The notes beneath the pieces were generated by a model. The model ran no database searches. It worked only from the letters and a program-made list of their open reading frames with translations, and was not told the origin of the DNA. A DNA stretch of 64,000 bases, taken from assembly GCF_900177345.1 (NCBI RefSeq), contig NZ_FWZT01000024.1, positions 54,362-118,361 on the forward strand. The letters run 5' to 3'. This stretch comes from Pseudobacteriovorax antillogorgiicola. GTDB lineage: Bacteria > Bdellovibrionota_B > Oligoflexia > Oligoflexales > Oligoflexaceae. Below are positions 8,239 to 17,748 of this stretch, piece by piece. Position 1 is the first letter of the stretch, and each line of letters starts with the position of its first letter. Position numbers and translations under genes: made by a program.

Positions 8239-9147
8239 ATGAATTTTAAAATCGTCGCATCGATTTCTCTATACCTGTCCTTCACACCTACTGGCCACTC
8301 GTCAGAGTCGTCTCTCCTGGATCAGGACTTCCTACAAGACAACGATAACATTGGCAATTTGGACAACCCAGATGCGGACATCGCGGCTAGAATCGTGGAG
8401 CAGGGAGCTGACTCAGTGACCCTGGAAGTCACCCTTAATGCCCCCTCAGATTGGCATAAGGCTAAGACTATCGGCCAGGCCGCGTGGGAGCTAACAAGCC
8501 TTCATTACAGTGACGTGGTCCTCAGCTTGGAAGACTCTCCGAAGCCCCACATCAAAACAGTTAGGGCCAAGCAAGGGGATCTGAATGCTATCTTCCGCGC
8601 TCTTGAGCAAGCGGAACTCTCTGTCTATCAAAACCAGGATCTCATCGCTCGATCAAATCTTAGCCCCACATGGAGATACTATCGCGTTTATGTGGACTCG
8701 CTCACAGCTTACGGGCCAGCTCGCATTCAGGAGATACAGTTTAAAGACGGCGGCTATTACCAAAGCAACCAGATGATTAACAACCGCACAGGAGTAGTCG
8801 CCGGCTACCGAGCGAAACTGAGCGCTTCGAATCACTCCATGAAGGAGTTGGCTTGGCAAGCGTTCGATGGTGTGGAGTCTCGTGGTGGCTGGGCCGCTCA
8901 GCCGGAATCTTTCCAAAAGCAAGCGCCTCACAACCAGATAAAACCAGTGTGGGTTCAAGTCGATTTTGGTGACGAGGGAGCAAATGTCAAAGGGATCGCC
9001 ATCCGCTGTGCCTTTGATCAAGGCAGCAGCTGCGATGGCATTCATGTAGAAACTTCGAATGATGGGAAAAACTGGACTCGCTTACCTGGAGCCCAGTTTG
9101 AAAACATAGACGCGACTGATCTCTACCTCGCTAGCTTTGGCAGCTAA
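8239..9147 (+). CDS. exported protein with F5/8 type C (discoidin-like) C-terminal domain
   Basis: A 302-residue protein after AGGAG. It starts with a signal peptide of about 20 residues. The C-terminal half (about 140-295) has the pattern of a galactose-binding-like F5/8C domain: RYYRVYV, AFDG, WVQVDFG and ETSNDGKNW, in that order. The N-terminal part is acidic and unrecognised. Such domains bind carbohydrate or other surface ligands. It has its own ribosome site, follows a terminator and probably is not part of the YcaO operon. It is convergent with the peptide transporter, with one base between stops. Confidence 0.7.
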   Translation: MNFKIVASISLYLSFTPTGHSSESSLLDQDFLQDNDNIGNLDNPDADIAARIVEQGADSVTLEVTLNAPSDWHKAKTIGQAAWELTSLHYSDVVLSLEDSPKPHIKTVRAKQGDLNAIFRALEQAELSVYQNQDLIARSNLSPTWRYYRVYVDSLTAYGPARIQEIQFKDGGYYQSNQMINNRTGVVAGYRAKLSASNHSMKELAWQAFDGVESRGGWAAQPESFQKQAPHNQIKPVWVQVDFGDEGANVKGIAIRCAFDQGSSCDGIHVETSNDGKNWTRLPGAQFENIDATDLYLASFGS

Positions 9148-9148
9148 A

Positions 9149-10522
9149 CTAAGCGTTTTCAATCGCTAAGGCTTCCCCTTTGATACCACCTTGGGGCTTA
9201 CTTTTCGGCCCCTCGCTGTTGTACCACTTGGCGACAGCGATAAACAGAACCGACGCCACAAACATAGTTCCCGCAAAGAACAGGTAGTAGTCTGCACCAG
9301 CCAGCTTACTCGTTCCATCTTCGTTCTGAATGAAAAAGTTCACAGCCATCACAAACAAGTTACCAAGTGCGACTGATACTAGGTAAAGAGACATAATAAA
9401 GGATTTCATGGATTTTGGAGCTTGAGCGTAAGAAAACTCCAAGCACGTGATTGAAACGAATACTTCAGCCAGGGTGATCACTAGATAGGCTAGAAGCTGC
9501 CAGGCTATGCTAGGGGTTTGGCCAGCGGTGATCCATGATTCGATCAGAGCCGAGATCAAAAACGCAGCCACTGTCAAAAAGAAACCGATGCCCATGCGAG
9601 TCAAATAACCAAGTGGAATTATAGTCCGTAGAAAGGGATAGAGGCCATAGGTCACGAGAGGCGTTAGGGTGAGAATCAGAATTGGGTTCACAGCTTGAAT
9701 CTGCGAAGGTAGCCACTCGATTCCCATAAAGTAGCGATCCATGTTGTCTGCTTGCAGAACCCAAGCAGATGCTGTTTGGTCGTAGAGAGCCCAGAACATC
9801 GCTACGAAACAGTAGATCACAGCTAAGCGAAGGATAATCTTCATGCCATCGACACTAAAAGTTTCTTTGAAAAACTGATTGCCGCTAGCAGGAACGTGGA
9901 TGAAGGTCTTGCGTCCAGCATAGAAAAGCCAGGTAGCCAAAAGCATCAGGGCGCCAGGGACACCGAAGGCCAAATGCGGACCGTAGTATTCAAGTAGAAG
10001 TGGAGTAGAAAGCGTCGAAAGGAAGGCACCAACATTAATAGAAAGATAGAACCAACTAAATACTTTATCCATCAGGTGCTTGTTGTTCTTGCCGAACTGA
10101 TCCCCAACGTGAGCGGAAACACAAGGTTTGATACCACCTGAGCCAATGGCAATAAGGGTGAGGCCGATACCAAGGCCTAAGCGCGTTTCGTCGATGGCAA
10201 GGGCGAGATGGCCAAGGCAGTAGACTATGGAAAGCCAGAGAATGGTTCTGTATTTGCCAAGCAACCAATCAGCCAGAATTGCGCCCAAAAGTGGAAATAA
10301 GTAGACTCCAGAATTAAAAAGATGGAAGTAGGCTTTGGCCTCTTCGGGAGACATCAAGTCCTTTGCACCACTAGAGTCCATCATGTACTTGGTCATGAAA
10401 ACGACCAAGATTGTTCTCATGCCGTAGTAACTAAAACGCTCGGCTGCCTCATTCGCAATAATGAAAGGGATGCCCCGGGGAGCCTTGTGACTATCGTCGG
10501 GTACACTAGAATAACTTGACAT
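9149..10522 (-). CDS. proton-dependent oligopeptide transporter (POT/PTR2 family)
   Basis: A 457-residue integral membrane protein with about 12-14 hydrophobic segments. NEAAERFSYYGMR near residue 25 carries the family's ExxER proton-coupling motif, and GSGGIKPCVSAHVGDQF is the conserved PTR2 sequence. It imports di- and tripeptides into the cytoplasm using the proton gradient. The start is ATG with AAGGAGA about 12 bases upstream. Length and motifs fit DtpT-like members. It stands as a single gene. Confidence 0.92.
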   Translation of the reverse strand: MSSYSSVPDDSHKAPRGIPFIIANEAAERFSYYGMRTILVVFMTKYMMDSSGAKDLMSPEEAKAYFHLFNSGVYLFPLLGAILADWLLGKYRTILWLSIVYCLGHLALAIDETRLGLGIGLTLIAIGSGGIKPCVSAHVGDQFGKNNKHLMDKVFSWFYLSINVGAFLSTLSTPLLLEYYGPHLAFGVPGALMLLATWLFYAGRKTFIHVPASGNQFFKETFSVDGMKIILRLAVIYCFVAMFWALYDQTASAWVLQADNMDRYFMGIEWLPSQIQAVNPILILTLTPLVTYGLYPFLRTIIPLGYLTRMGIGFFLTVAAFLISALIESWITAGQTPSIAWQLLAYLVITLAEVFVSITCLEFSYAQAPKSMKSFIMSLYLVSVALGNLFVMAVNFFIQNEDGTSKLAGADYYLFFAGTMFVASVLFIAVAKWYNSEGPKSKPQGGIKGEALAIENA

Positions 10523-10646
10523 GTTGACCCCATTCTCCTTGAGTGTGATTCCAAATAGCTCGCCAATATAGCTATATTTCCAGCGTCAATCAAGTTGTGG
10601 CAGGGAAAATGACCAGGTGTGTCATAAGAGTCAAGGGAAAGGTTAG

Positions 10647-10668
10647 CAAGGGCTTGAGAAAGCCCTTG
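10647..10668 (-). terminator. hairpin downstream of the small exported protein gene
   Basis: A perfect 9-bp stem (10647-10655 with 10660-10668) and a 4-base loop, 13 bases after the stop at 10682. The minus-strand tail is pyrimidine-rich with a run of three T only. Confidence 0.45.
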
Positions 10669-10681
10669 TAATTAGGATAGC

Positions 10682-11158
10682 TTACTTTTCAAGATTCACC
10701 GTAACAGCTGCCAAGTGAGCTTTCAGCTCTGCCAATTCAGCTGTCATTTTTGCATAGTTGTCCTTTGAAGGCTTCTTTTTGGCAAGTACGACAACTGTTG
10801 CCGGATGTACCAGGAGATCTTTGGCATGGTAACAGCGGCTCTCTGCCTTTGGCAAAGCCTTGTCCTGGTGGTAGTCGGCTTCGATTTTATCAAGGTCCAT
10901 GGACGTCAGTTTATCAGCAACCTTGAGAACAACTCCAAGATACTCTTCACACTGGTTATATTTCTTTGCAAACTTCTTCAAAATCGGCTGAGATTCATCC
11001 ACTAGGTCTTGTGCAGCCTTTTTAATATCGTTGTGATCCGCTTTTTTCTGGATCAAAGTCATCGTCGCATCAAGCTTTTTTCCATAGCTGTCTGCCGCAG
11101 CCAAACTTTGAGAAGTAAATATAGACCACAGGGCAAAGCTCATTAGGGCTCTTAACAT
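10682..11158 (-). CDS. exported protein of unknown function
   Basis: With the start at 11158 (AAGGAA upstream) the product is 158 residues with a clear signal peptide ending near LAAADS. A longer frame to 11209 would overlap the upstream gene and delay the signal sequence, so it was rejected. The mature part is Lys/Asp-rich and mostly helical, with two cysteines (in YNQCEEY and SRCYHA). The length and helical character recall small cytochrome b562-like bundles, but no haem ligand pattern can be claimed. It lies 20 bases after the U32 gene and may be cotranscribed. Confidence 0.7.
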   Translation of the reverse strand: MLRALMSFALWSIFTSQSLAAADSYGKKLDATMTLIQKKADHNDIKKAAQDLVDESQPILKKFAKKYNQCEEYLGVVLKVADKLTSMDLDKIEADYHQDKALPKAESRCYHAKDLLVHPATVVVLAKKKPSKDNYAKMTAELAELKAHLAAVTVNLEK

Positions 11159-11177
11159 ATTCCACGTTCCTTTCGTA

Positions 11178-13799
11178 TTACAGCAACTCGCGGCTATAAT
11201 TGGCCGCATGACTATCCGCTACCTTACTCCCAGTTAAACAAGAATTCAAAACATTCGTGAAGCCTTTTTGATCGTATGGTCGCGTCAAAAAATCAATCCT
11301 AAAGCAACCCACACCGGCCGCTTGGAGTCGCTCACGATAGTGACTGATGCTATAAGCCTGCTTTCCATAGACGATCGATTTACAGCTTTCATGGGCAATA
11401 AGAAACTGCTCGCCCTCATCATTTTCGACCTCTAGCGTACGATATCCGCAAACTTTTGCAGTCGGACAGCCGTGATGTAAGGCTGTTAAGGAACATGCTT
11501 CAGCAATGAAAAGCGGCGTATCCTTGTAAAGGATCACCTCGGCCTGTACCCCTATCTCTGGCCAAGACTGAAGCTTGGTCATTATGCTTGTTTCGTCATC
11601 TTCCACCGACAAACACACTCGCTTTAAGCCAAGAGCACCAAGCTCCTCGACCGCTGCCGTGTTAAGGCTATAGAGGGTAAAATCAGAGACCATGTCGCTA
11701 GTTTCGTAACCCCAAGCCTGGAGAGCACTCTTCGCCCCCACATTTCCCAGATCAAAAGCTCGACCACCCAGCTCCCAGTAAGCTGACACATAACGCTTGA
11801 CAACTGCCTCATCCCAAGCCCTAAGAACGGTCGGAATAGCCAAGCGCAGGGTCGTACCCAGATGCTGCGCCTTCAGCCAAAGCTCCTTCATCAAGTCTTG
11901 AGGCTTACCGCTCAAGAAGGCTCGTTTGGGTTCAAATATAATTTCGGCGGGTGAGAACCCTGTGTCTAGTTTGTACTGGACTAGAAAATCCATATACTCC
12001 ATACGGTCAATTTTAACTGTATAGCTTTCATCAAGAGCAGGGGGCAGCGAGCTTCGTTGCCTGCTCATAGCAAGGCGGCCCCCTTGAATCGAGCGTCGCG
12101 TATAGGTCTCTATACCCTTCTGGATCACAGTCCCTAAGTCCTGCTTCAATCGCTTGACTTGACTTCTTGGTAAAAACCAGTTTAGGTCACCCTCGACGGA
12201 AAGATTTGCATGCAAGTTAAAATCCCCAAAGAGGCTTAGAGATCGCTTTAAATCGTCTTCCAAGGTAGCAGCCTTTTTAGGTCTCTCTGCGGGCCAGGAA
12301 AACTGATGGGTCGCAAGTTCTTGACCGCGAAGGTGAGCTTTGAATCTTAACGTGGTTTCTCCATCGTGACTATCAGCAAATATATCAAGGTCAATTTCTT
12401 TCAAGGCCATGAGACGAGCTTCACGGGGTTTGGCTAAGGCTTCAGTAACTCGCTTCAGCTCGTTGGATCGGGTTTTAAAAATCGGATCGCCAACTTTAGG
12501 AAGGGGAACCTCATCGGGAAGGCTGATCGTCAGTCGCTGCCTTTTCTGGCCACGTGGAGCCTTCTTACCATTGATGTACATATCACGAACCGAGAATTGG
12601 CAAATTTTGTTTTCATACTTACGAGTTGCTTCACCCATATGGCCCTGCACCTGGGAGCCGTGCTGAGGCTTGGCGTGGAATGTCGCTGCTACAGGGTCAA
12701 TGCGCAGGCCATCAAAACGCTCGATAGGCTCCATAGTGTCAAACACCACTTGCCGCCCCTTCACCTGGCTCACCTTGCCAACCTCTAGGCCACGATGAGT
12801 AGGGTTAGACAGATCAATAACGTTCTCATGATAGCGGCCATTCATAAAAAATGATGTGGTATCGCGATGAAAGCTAAAGGCCATATCTTTTTTAAAATCT
12901 CTCATGTAACTGCGATCCTGAGGAGCTGTATTGCGACCAAAAATCTCGTTTAGGCGCTTGCGATACATCCCCACCACCGTAGCCACGTACTGCGCATCCT
13001 TTTTACGACCTTCGATCTTGAGCGTGTCTACCTGAGCTTCAACCAGTCGCTCTAGATCTTGATTGCTATTAAGATCTTTCATGCTGAAAAGAAAACCATG
13101 GCCCGGCTCGTTCAGAATTTTGTAGGGTTTACGACAGGTGTAGGCACACTCGCCGCGGTTACCACTGCGGGCATCTTCCGCCCCTGAGAAGAAGCAAAGG
13201 CCGCTGTAGCTGTAGCAAAGGCTGCCATGGCAAAAAGCTTCGATCTCGACAGGTGTCTCAGCAAGCTCCTTGTGAATCAGTTTTAACTCTTGAATTGTAA
13301 GTTCGCGGGCTACAACGACTCTCTGAAAGCCCATAGCCTTCGCTTGGCGGACCCCATGAACGTTATGCACAGCCATCTGAGTCGAGGCGTGCATTCTTAG
13401 AGAAGGAAAATAGTCACGAACGATCCGCGCGACCCCTAAATCTTGAATGATAACTGCATGGATACCAACCCATTGAAGTTGGGATAGCCGTTCGATCAAC
13501 CGATCAAACTCTATATCTTTTAGCAAGATGTTCAGGGTCACTAAAACTTTCATCCCCTGATCTTTGGCAAGGGGCACCAGCTCCTCAAGATCTTCTATAC
13601 TGAAGTTTTCAGCACGGCCACGGGCATTGAATTCTTTAAGCCCCAAATAGACCGCATCAGCACCAGCATTTAAGGCTGCAAAGAACTGCGCACGGCCCCC
13701 TGCAGGGGCTAGTATCTCGGGCACTTTTCCTATTTGAACTGCCTTAGGTTCGTTTCTTTGCGTCACGATATGGTCCCTTTGCATTGATAAAGAAAGCAC
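11178..13799 (-). CDS. rlhA: peptidase U32 family protein, RlhA-like (23S rRNA C2501 hydroxylation)
   Basis: An 873-residue protein starting at GTG with AGGAG nine bases upstream; the ATG five codons later has worse spacing. The N-terminal U32 core is clear: VPEILAPAGG, ADAVYLGL, and a cysteine-rich region from CHGSLC through RGECAYTCR that would bind an iron-sulfur cluster. A middle DUF3656-like segment and a further TIM-barrel-like C-terminal region follow. E. coli RlhA, the closest characterised relative, makes 5-hydroxycytidine in 23S rRNA; TrhP makes 5-hydroxyuridine in tRNA. This protein is longer (E. coli RlhA is about 650). It overlaps the RNA methyltransferase gene by 37 bases, which supports an RNA-modification role. 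Confidence 0.8.
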   Translation of the reverse strand: MLSLSMQRDHIVTQRNEPKAVQIGKVPEILAPAGGRAQFFAALNAGADAVYLGLKEFNARGRAENFSIEDLEELVPLAKDQGMKVLVTLNILLKDIEFDRLIERLSQLQWVGIHAVIIQDLGVARIVRDYFPSLRMHASTQMAVHNVHGVRQAKAMGFQRVVVARELTIQELKLIHKELAETPVEIEAFCHGSLCYSYSGLCFFSGAEDARSGNRGECAYTCRKPYKILNEPGHGFLFSMKDLNSNQDLERLVEAQVDTLKIEGRKKDAQYVATVVGMYRKRLNEIFGRNTAPQDRSYMRDFKKDMAFSFHRDTTSFFMNGRYHENVIDLSNPTHRGLEVGKVSQVKGRQVVFDTMEPIERFDGLRIDPVAATFHAKPQHGSQVQGHMGEATRKYENKICQFSVRDMYINGKKAPRGQKRQRLTISLPDEVPLPKVGDPIFKTRSNELKRVTEALAKPREARLMALKEIDLDIFADSHDGETTLRFKAHLRGQELATHQFSWPAERPKKAATLEDDLKRSLSLFGDFNLHANLSVEGDLNWFLPRSQVKRLKQDLGTVIQKGIETYTRRSIQGGRLAMSRQRSSLPPALDESYTVKIDRMEYMDFLVQYKLDTGFSPAEIIFEPKRAFLSGKPQDLMKELWLKAQHLGTTLRLAIPTVLRAWDEAVVKRYVSAYWELGGRAFDLGNVGAKSALQAWGYETSDMVSDFTLYSLNTAAVEELGALGLKRVCLSVEDDETSIMTKLQSWPEIGVQAEVILYKDTPLFIAEACSLTALHHGCPTAKVCGYRTLEVENDEGEQFLIAHESCKSIVYGKQAYSISHYRERLQAAGVGCFRIDFLTRPYDQKGFTNVLNSCLTGSKVADSHAANYSRELL

Positions 13800-14731
13800 T
13801 GATGAGGTCTCCTGCTTTTAAAGTCAGGAGGAACAGTTTGCCCCGATATATCTTTAAACCCCTTAACAGTGGGGGCCATCTCGAAGCGAGCGTGATTGGT
13901 TGAAAAATATAAGGATCCCTCAGCAGAAAGCAGAGCCTGAACCTTTTCAAGAAGCCAAGGGTGATCCCGTTGAATATCAAATTCAAAGGCGTTTTTTCTT
14001 GTAGAAAACGAAGGGGGATCGAGAATGATGAGATCCCAGGTTCTCCCGTCTGCAATAGCATCATCCAAAAAAGCGAGAACATCAGCGACCAGAAATTGAT
14101 GTTGGGGCGCTGTCAGCTCATTCAGGGCAAGGTTGTCTTGCGCCCACTGAATATACTTTGAGGATAGATCAACGGTCAGGCTATTGGTGGCTTCACCCTG
14201 CGCCCCATAGCAGGTAAACGATCCGGTATATGCAAATAGATTAAGTATCGACTTGCCTCTGGCCTGGTCGCGGACCATGGCGCGGGTTTGCCGATGGTCG
14301 AGAAACAAGCCAGTGTCGAGGTAGTCTCTTAGGTTCACGATAAAACGGAGCCCTTGTTCCGCAACTATGACTTGATGCTGGCTCTGGTCAAGCCGCTCGT
14401 AGCGCCTGGCCCAAGTGCCGGGGCGAGTCTGCCTTTTTTTAAGGAAGACCTTGTCTTCAGCCACACCTAAGGCTTCAGCTACGTAGCCAGCGACGGTTTC
14501 AAGCCAAGGAATTCCCTCGGTTTGTTGGCGCACATACTCGGCAACGACTAGGTTGCCGTCATACCAATCAACGACGGCACGTACCTCGGGGATATCCCAG
14601 TCATAAAGACGAAAAGCATCGGTTCCTTGCTTCTTAAAAAGCTTGCGGCGATGCTTAAAATTCTTGAGAACACGGTTGGCAAGCCACTTACCTTGCTTTT
14701 CCATGTCACTTCGACTATAAAATTCAGTCAT
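13763..14731 (-). CDS. rlmK: RlmK-like 23S rRNA (guanine-N7) methyltransferase, stand-alone
   Basis: A 322-residue class I SAM-dependent methyltransferase. VNLRDYLDTGLFLDHRQTR and the SAM-binding NLFAYTGSFT match the C-terminal half of E. coli RlmL (the RlmK activity, m7G2069), and DLIILDPPSF is the catalytic motif IV. The N-terminal THUMP/RlmL half (m2G2445) is absent, so it is the single-function version. It is the first gene of a two-gene overlap with the U32 protein, so both probably act on 23S rRNA. The exact guanine is inferred. Confidence 0.82.
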   Translation of the reverse strand: MTEFYSRSDMEKQGKWLANRVLKNFKHRRKLFKKQGTDAFRLYDWDIPEVRAVVDWYDGNLVVAEYVRQQTEGIPWLETVAGYVAEALGVAEDKVFLKKRQTRPGTWARRYERLDQSQHQVIVAEQGLRFIVNLRDYLDTGLFLDHRQTRAMVRDQARGKSILNLFAYTGSFTCYGAQGEATNSLTVDLSSKYIQWAQDNLALNELTAPQHQFLVADVLAFLDDAIADGRTWDLIILDPPSFSTRKNAFEFDIQRDHPWLLEKVQALLSAEGSLYFSTNHARFEMAPTVKGFKDISGQTVPPDFKSRRPHQCFLYQCKGTIS

Positions 14732-14967
14732 GGAGGATGTCTCTAGTTGTCAGCGGGAAAGCACTTATTTACGAAGCGTATATATGAAGGATCTGCGCGG
14801 CGTTGGCAACGGCTTTCCGTTCTGGAAGAGGGGGCATGAAAACCCCAAGTTAGCCATGGATTCAAGGTAAGAGTTTTAAGCCCTATTTCGTCCAACCTCT
14901 ATTCATAGCTAACCAGGGGAGGCTAAGAACCAAACTCCTTTTGATCCTTAAGCCAGTCGGGACTCGC

Positions 14968-15894
14968 TTATGAAGCTTGTACTTGTCCGAGTTCGTTCTT
15001 TTTATCTTGCAGCTCCTGCTGCAGATCCTGAAGCTGATCCTGCTTCTGATCTAGCTCATTTTCCTTCTGAGAGATGACTCCCTGCAAGTCCTTGAGCTTT
15101 ACATTTTGAGCTTCAATTTTCGCTTGAACTGCTGCTAACTGACGATTCGCTTCACTCAGACCATCCTTTTCTGTGTTTAAGCTCGTCTCCAATTCCGCTC
15201 TTGTTCCCGTGAGTTCAGCAAGGCGCGCAGTCAGCTCATCAATCTTAGCTCGGGCAGCTTCAAGTTCCTTGCGTAGTTTATCATTTTCCGCAGTCAGTTT
15301 ATCAACTTCACCTTGAACCTTAGTATTTTCAGCAGTTAGTTTACTAATTTCTTGATCTAAAGCAGCATTATCACTTTCAAGCTTATTCGCCTTAGCACAG
15401 GCAGCATTGTACTTCGTTGTGATATCTCCCAACTGCCCTTTCAGCTTCAAGATATTGGTGTCAGATTGCTTTTTGATACGATCAAGTTCAGCTTTGGCGG
15501 CTGCGATTTCCTTCGCTCGCACCGTCTTACGATCTTCAAGCTGCTTTTTCTCAGCCTCTAGCATTTGCTTTTGCTCGCCATTTTGCTCGTTATCGATTTG
15601 CACCTGAAGGCTAGCGATATCAGCCTCAACTTCGTTAAATTCATCTTCCTTGTCGCTTACCTGTCCCTCATAGACATTCTTGATGTCATTATTCATAACT
15701 TCTAGAGCATCAATCTGGCCTGCAAGTAGATCAATCTGCTGATTGGCTGTCGAGATACTGTCAGAAATCTCCGCCTTCTCCTCTGAGATGGCGCTTAATT
15801 TAAACCCAATACCTGTACTTTCAGGTAGTTCTGCTTTTGGAGCTCCACAGGCAGCCAAGAAAGCAATTGAAAGGGAAAGTGCTATATATTTCAT
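14968..15894 (-). CDS. coiled-coil lipoprotein
   Basis: A 308-residue protein with an excellent lipobox (AFLAAC) at the N-terminus, so it is probably anchored in the outer or inner membrane facing the periplasm. Almost all of the mature part is heptad-rich Glu/Lys/Leu/Gln coiled coil. The start has GAGGA eight bases upstream. It resembles the next gene upstream in layout (lipobox plus long coiled coil), and the pair was probably produced by duplication. No enzymatic motif is visible. A structural or spacer role across the periplasm is inferred. Confidence 0.8.
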   Translation of the reverse strand: MKYIALSLSIAFLAACGAPKAELPESTGIGFKLSAISEEKAEISDSISTANQQIDLLAGQIDALEVMNNDIKNVYEGQVSDKEDEFNEVEADIASLQVQIDNEQNGEQKQMLEAEKKQLEDRKTVRAKEIAAAKAELDRIKKQSDTNILKLKGQLGDITTKYNAACAKANKLESDNAALDQEISKLTAENTKVQGEVDKLTAENDKLRKELEAARAKIDELTARLAELTGTRAELETSLNTEKDGLSEANRQLAAVQAKIEAQNVKLKDLQGVISQKENELDQKQDQLQDLQQELQDKKNELGQVQAS

Positions 15895-15943
15895 CGTAAA
15901 AATCCTCGTTATCGTTTTTAAGAGTTCAGTTTCAATCTAACTA

Positions 15944-16954
15944 CTAGGCACCCTGGTTTGCAGCTTGTTCCGCAGCTGCTTTTTCAGCGGCGGCTTTCTC
16001 AGCAGCAGCTCGTTCAGCAGCAGCCTTTGCAGCTTTTTCAGCGGCAATTTGCTGTTCAACTTGGTTGATTTCCTGCTGGGTCTGGCTGATCTTATTGTCG
16101 ACAGAATCAATTCGACCATCAAGCTCATTGACTCGCTGTTCCATCTGCTCGATGATTCCTGCGATAGTTTCTGAAGTTGCTTCCGCAGCAGCCAATGCTG
16201 TTTTTACTTGGCTAAGAGCACTTTGGGTTGTAGCAATTTGATCTCTTAAAGCAGAGTTTTGAGTTTCGATTTGAGCAACTTGGCTTTCCAAGTTTGCAAC
16301 TTCTTCCTTGGCCTTAGCTAGCTCAGCCTGAAGTTTTTCATTTTCAGTTCTGAGTGCAGCTGCTTTGGCTTTTATTTCAGCGTTAGCACGCTTAAGGTTA
16401 TCTACTTTAGTCAGTAGCTCTTTGTTCCTAGTTTCAAGTTTAGTCACTCGCTGAGTTTCTGCATTGTAGCTTGTCATCATTGACTGGATCTGGGTATTGA
16501 GCTTTGAAACTTCAATATTTGCAGTCTGCTGGGCTTGATCTCTTTGAGCTTTTAGGTTTTTTAGCTCAGTTAACGCTGCTTTTTCGTCTTGCTTGAGGGC
16601 ATCGACTTCTGATTGCAAACCAGCACGATTGTTAGTTGCATCCTGCAACTGCTGCTCAAGACGAGCAATCTCTGCCTGGGCTTGCTCAATTTCCTGCCCT
16701 TTAGTTGCAAGGTCGGTCTCATAAGCTGTTTTAAGCTCTGATTGGCTCGTTTCTAAAATTGATAACTGACTTTGCAATAGTTCAATGTTCTGAGTTGTCG
16801 TTTGGAGTTGCTGAATGGCATCTTCTTTTTCTCGTCTTAATTCATCCATATCACCCGATAGATCTACTGTTTTATCAGGTGATGTGGGATTGTTCCGACC
16901 ACACGCGATTGCAAGAAGAGCAGTCAACGCAATACATATCATAGTTCTCATCAT
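15944..16954 (-). CDS. coiled-coil lipoprotein with Ala/Lys/Glu-rich tail
   Basis: A 336-residue protein. The ATG at 16954 has AGGAA upstream; the frame extends one TTG codon further. The lipobox is LLAIAC, then a short linker and a continuous coiled coil. The last 35 residues are Ala-rich with repeated AAAEKAA units, similar to TolA-like helical spacers. It is followed 49 bases later by the shorter paralogue on the same strand. Upstream is a 9-bp inverted repeat that may be an operator. Function unknown. Confidence 0.8.
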   Translation of the reverse strand: MMRTMICIALTALLAIACGRNNPTSPDKTVDLSGDMDELRREKEDAIQQLQTTTQNIELLQSQLSILETSQSELKTAYETDLATKGQEIEQAQAEIARLEQQLQDATNNRAGLQSEVDALKQDEKAALTELKNLKAQRDQAQQTANIEVSKLNTQIQSMMTSYNAETQRVTKLETRNKELLTKVDNLKRANAEIKAKAAALRTENEKLQAELAKAKEEVANLESQVAQIETQNSALRDQIATTQSALSQVKTALAAAEATSETIAGIIEQMEQRVNELDGRIDSVDNKISQTQQEINQVEQQIAAEKAAKAAAERAAAEKAAAEKAAAEQAANQGA

Positions 16955-16976
16955 CAATTTCCTCGTCCCTTAGTTT

Positions 16977-17005
16977 GTCATTGCACCTTGCGTAATTGCA
17001 ATGAC
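16977..17005. promoter_or_regulatory. 9-bp perfect inverted repeat upstream of the coiled-coil lipoproteins
   Basis: GTCATTGCA and TGCAATGAC separated by 11 bases, ending 23 bases before the lipoprotein ATG. The repeat could be a protein-binding operator or a stem in the 5' leader; at this distance it would overlap the untranslated leader or promoter. Confidence 0.45.
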
Positions 17006-17361
17006 TAGGCCAAGGCTGTAAGTCCTCGAAATAACAGGATGTCGATCGACGAGCAAAAGATCGCGACGGCAAAATTTTGAGTAATAAACTTATTAATATT
17101 AGTAGGTTGAAAGAATAATGACCTTTTTGTGAAGATATGACGTCATGTTTGGACCAGCGGCCAGTCAGCGACTTGCGAGAAGCTGCTCTGCAAATGAAAA
17201 ATGTGAGCATATAATTTCCTACGCTTAACCGGTTCCGCTAGATTTCTTATTGGCGTTTTATATTTAAATCGGGTATCCCTCACCTTACACGGAGTTCTAC
17301 ATGATAGGTACGGGCCAACAACTACAACTCCAAGACTGCCATGGTAAAAAGGATGTTTAGC

Positions 17362-17646
17362 ATGAAACTAATACTTAACATATTGCTTCTGATATCCGCA
17401 TCGTCTGGCTTAGCGGGCAACGGCTCGACCGTGCACGATCCGTCAGCGAAAAAATCTTGGAAGATACCGCCAGAGAGACTAGATGATATCAAGGAGTCAA
17501 TCGATAACGGCTGGGATTTATACATCGATGGACGAGCTATCAAACCGGAGCGTTTGGAAGGTAAGTTAAAACGCTTTAAGCTTGATGGATTATACCGTGA
17601 TTGCAATTGTAGAGATCAGATTTCAATCCGCGTTAAGGCTAAGTAA
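17362..17646 (+). CDS. small exported protein
   Basis: Starting at 17362 (AAGGA, eight bases upstream) gives 94 residues with a signal peptide ending near GLAGN. The earlier ATG at 17341 has no ribosome site and would lengthen the signal region. The mature chain has a central DLYIDGRAIKPE strand-turn and a C-terminal CNC pair. No family recognised. It is followed by a strong terminator and is convergent with polA. Confidence 0.65.
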   Translation: MKLILNILLLISASSGLAGNGSTVHDPSAKKSWKIPPERLDDIKESIDNGWDLYIDGRAIKPERLEGKLKRFKLDGLYRDCNCRDQISIRVKAK

Positions 17647-17700
17647 ATTATTTTACGTACGAAATCGTATGATGTCGGTTTCGATCAAGTAGCGAGAACC

Positions 17701-17748
17701 AAAAGGGATTCGAATTGGCAGCGGATTGCCTCTGCTCGAATCCCTTTT
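17701..17748. terminator. strong terminator between the small exported protein and polA
   Basis: A 13-bp perfect stem (17701-17713 with 17736-17748) flanked by A on one side and six T on the other, with an additional inner GGCA/TGCC stem. It can act in both directions: the plus-strand tail is T-rich, and the minus-strand tail is also T-rich because of the four leading A. Confidence 0.85.

Noticed and set aside
8653..9045. A 130-codon minus-strand frame inside the F5/8C-like gene
   Set aside because: The opposite strand encodes a signal peptide and a consistent beta-sandwich domain; the minus frame has no ribosome site.
15407..16174. Plus-strand frames of 60-70 codons across the coiled-coil lipoproteins
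   Set aside because: They are Ser/Phe/Cys-rich antisense shadows of the Glu/Lys/Ala-rich coiled coils.
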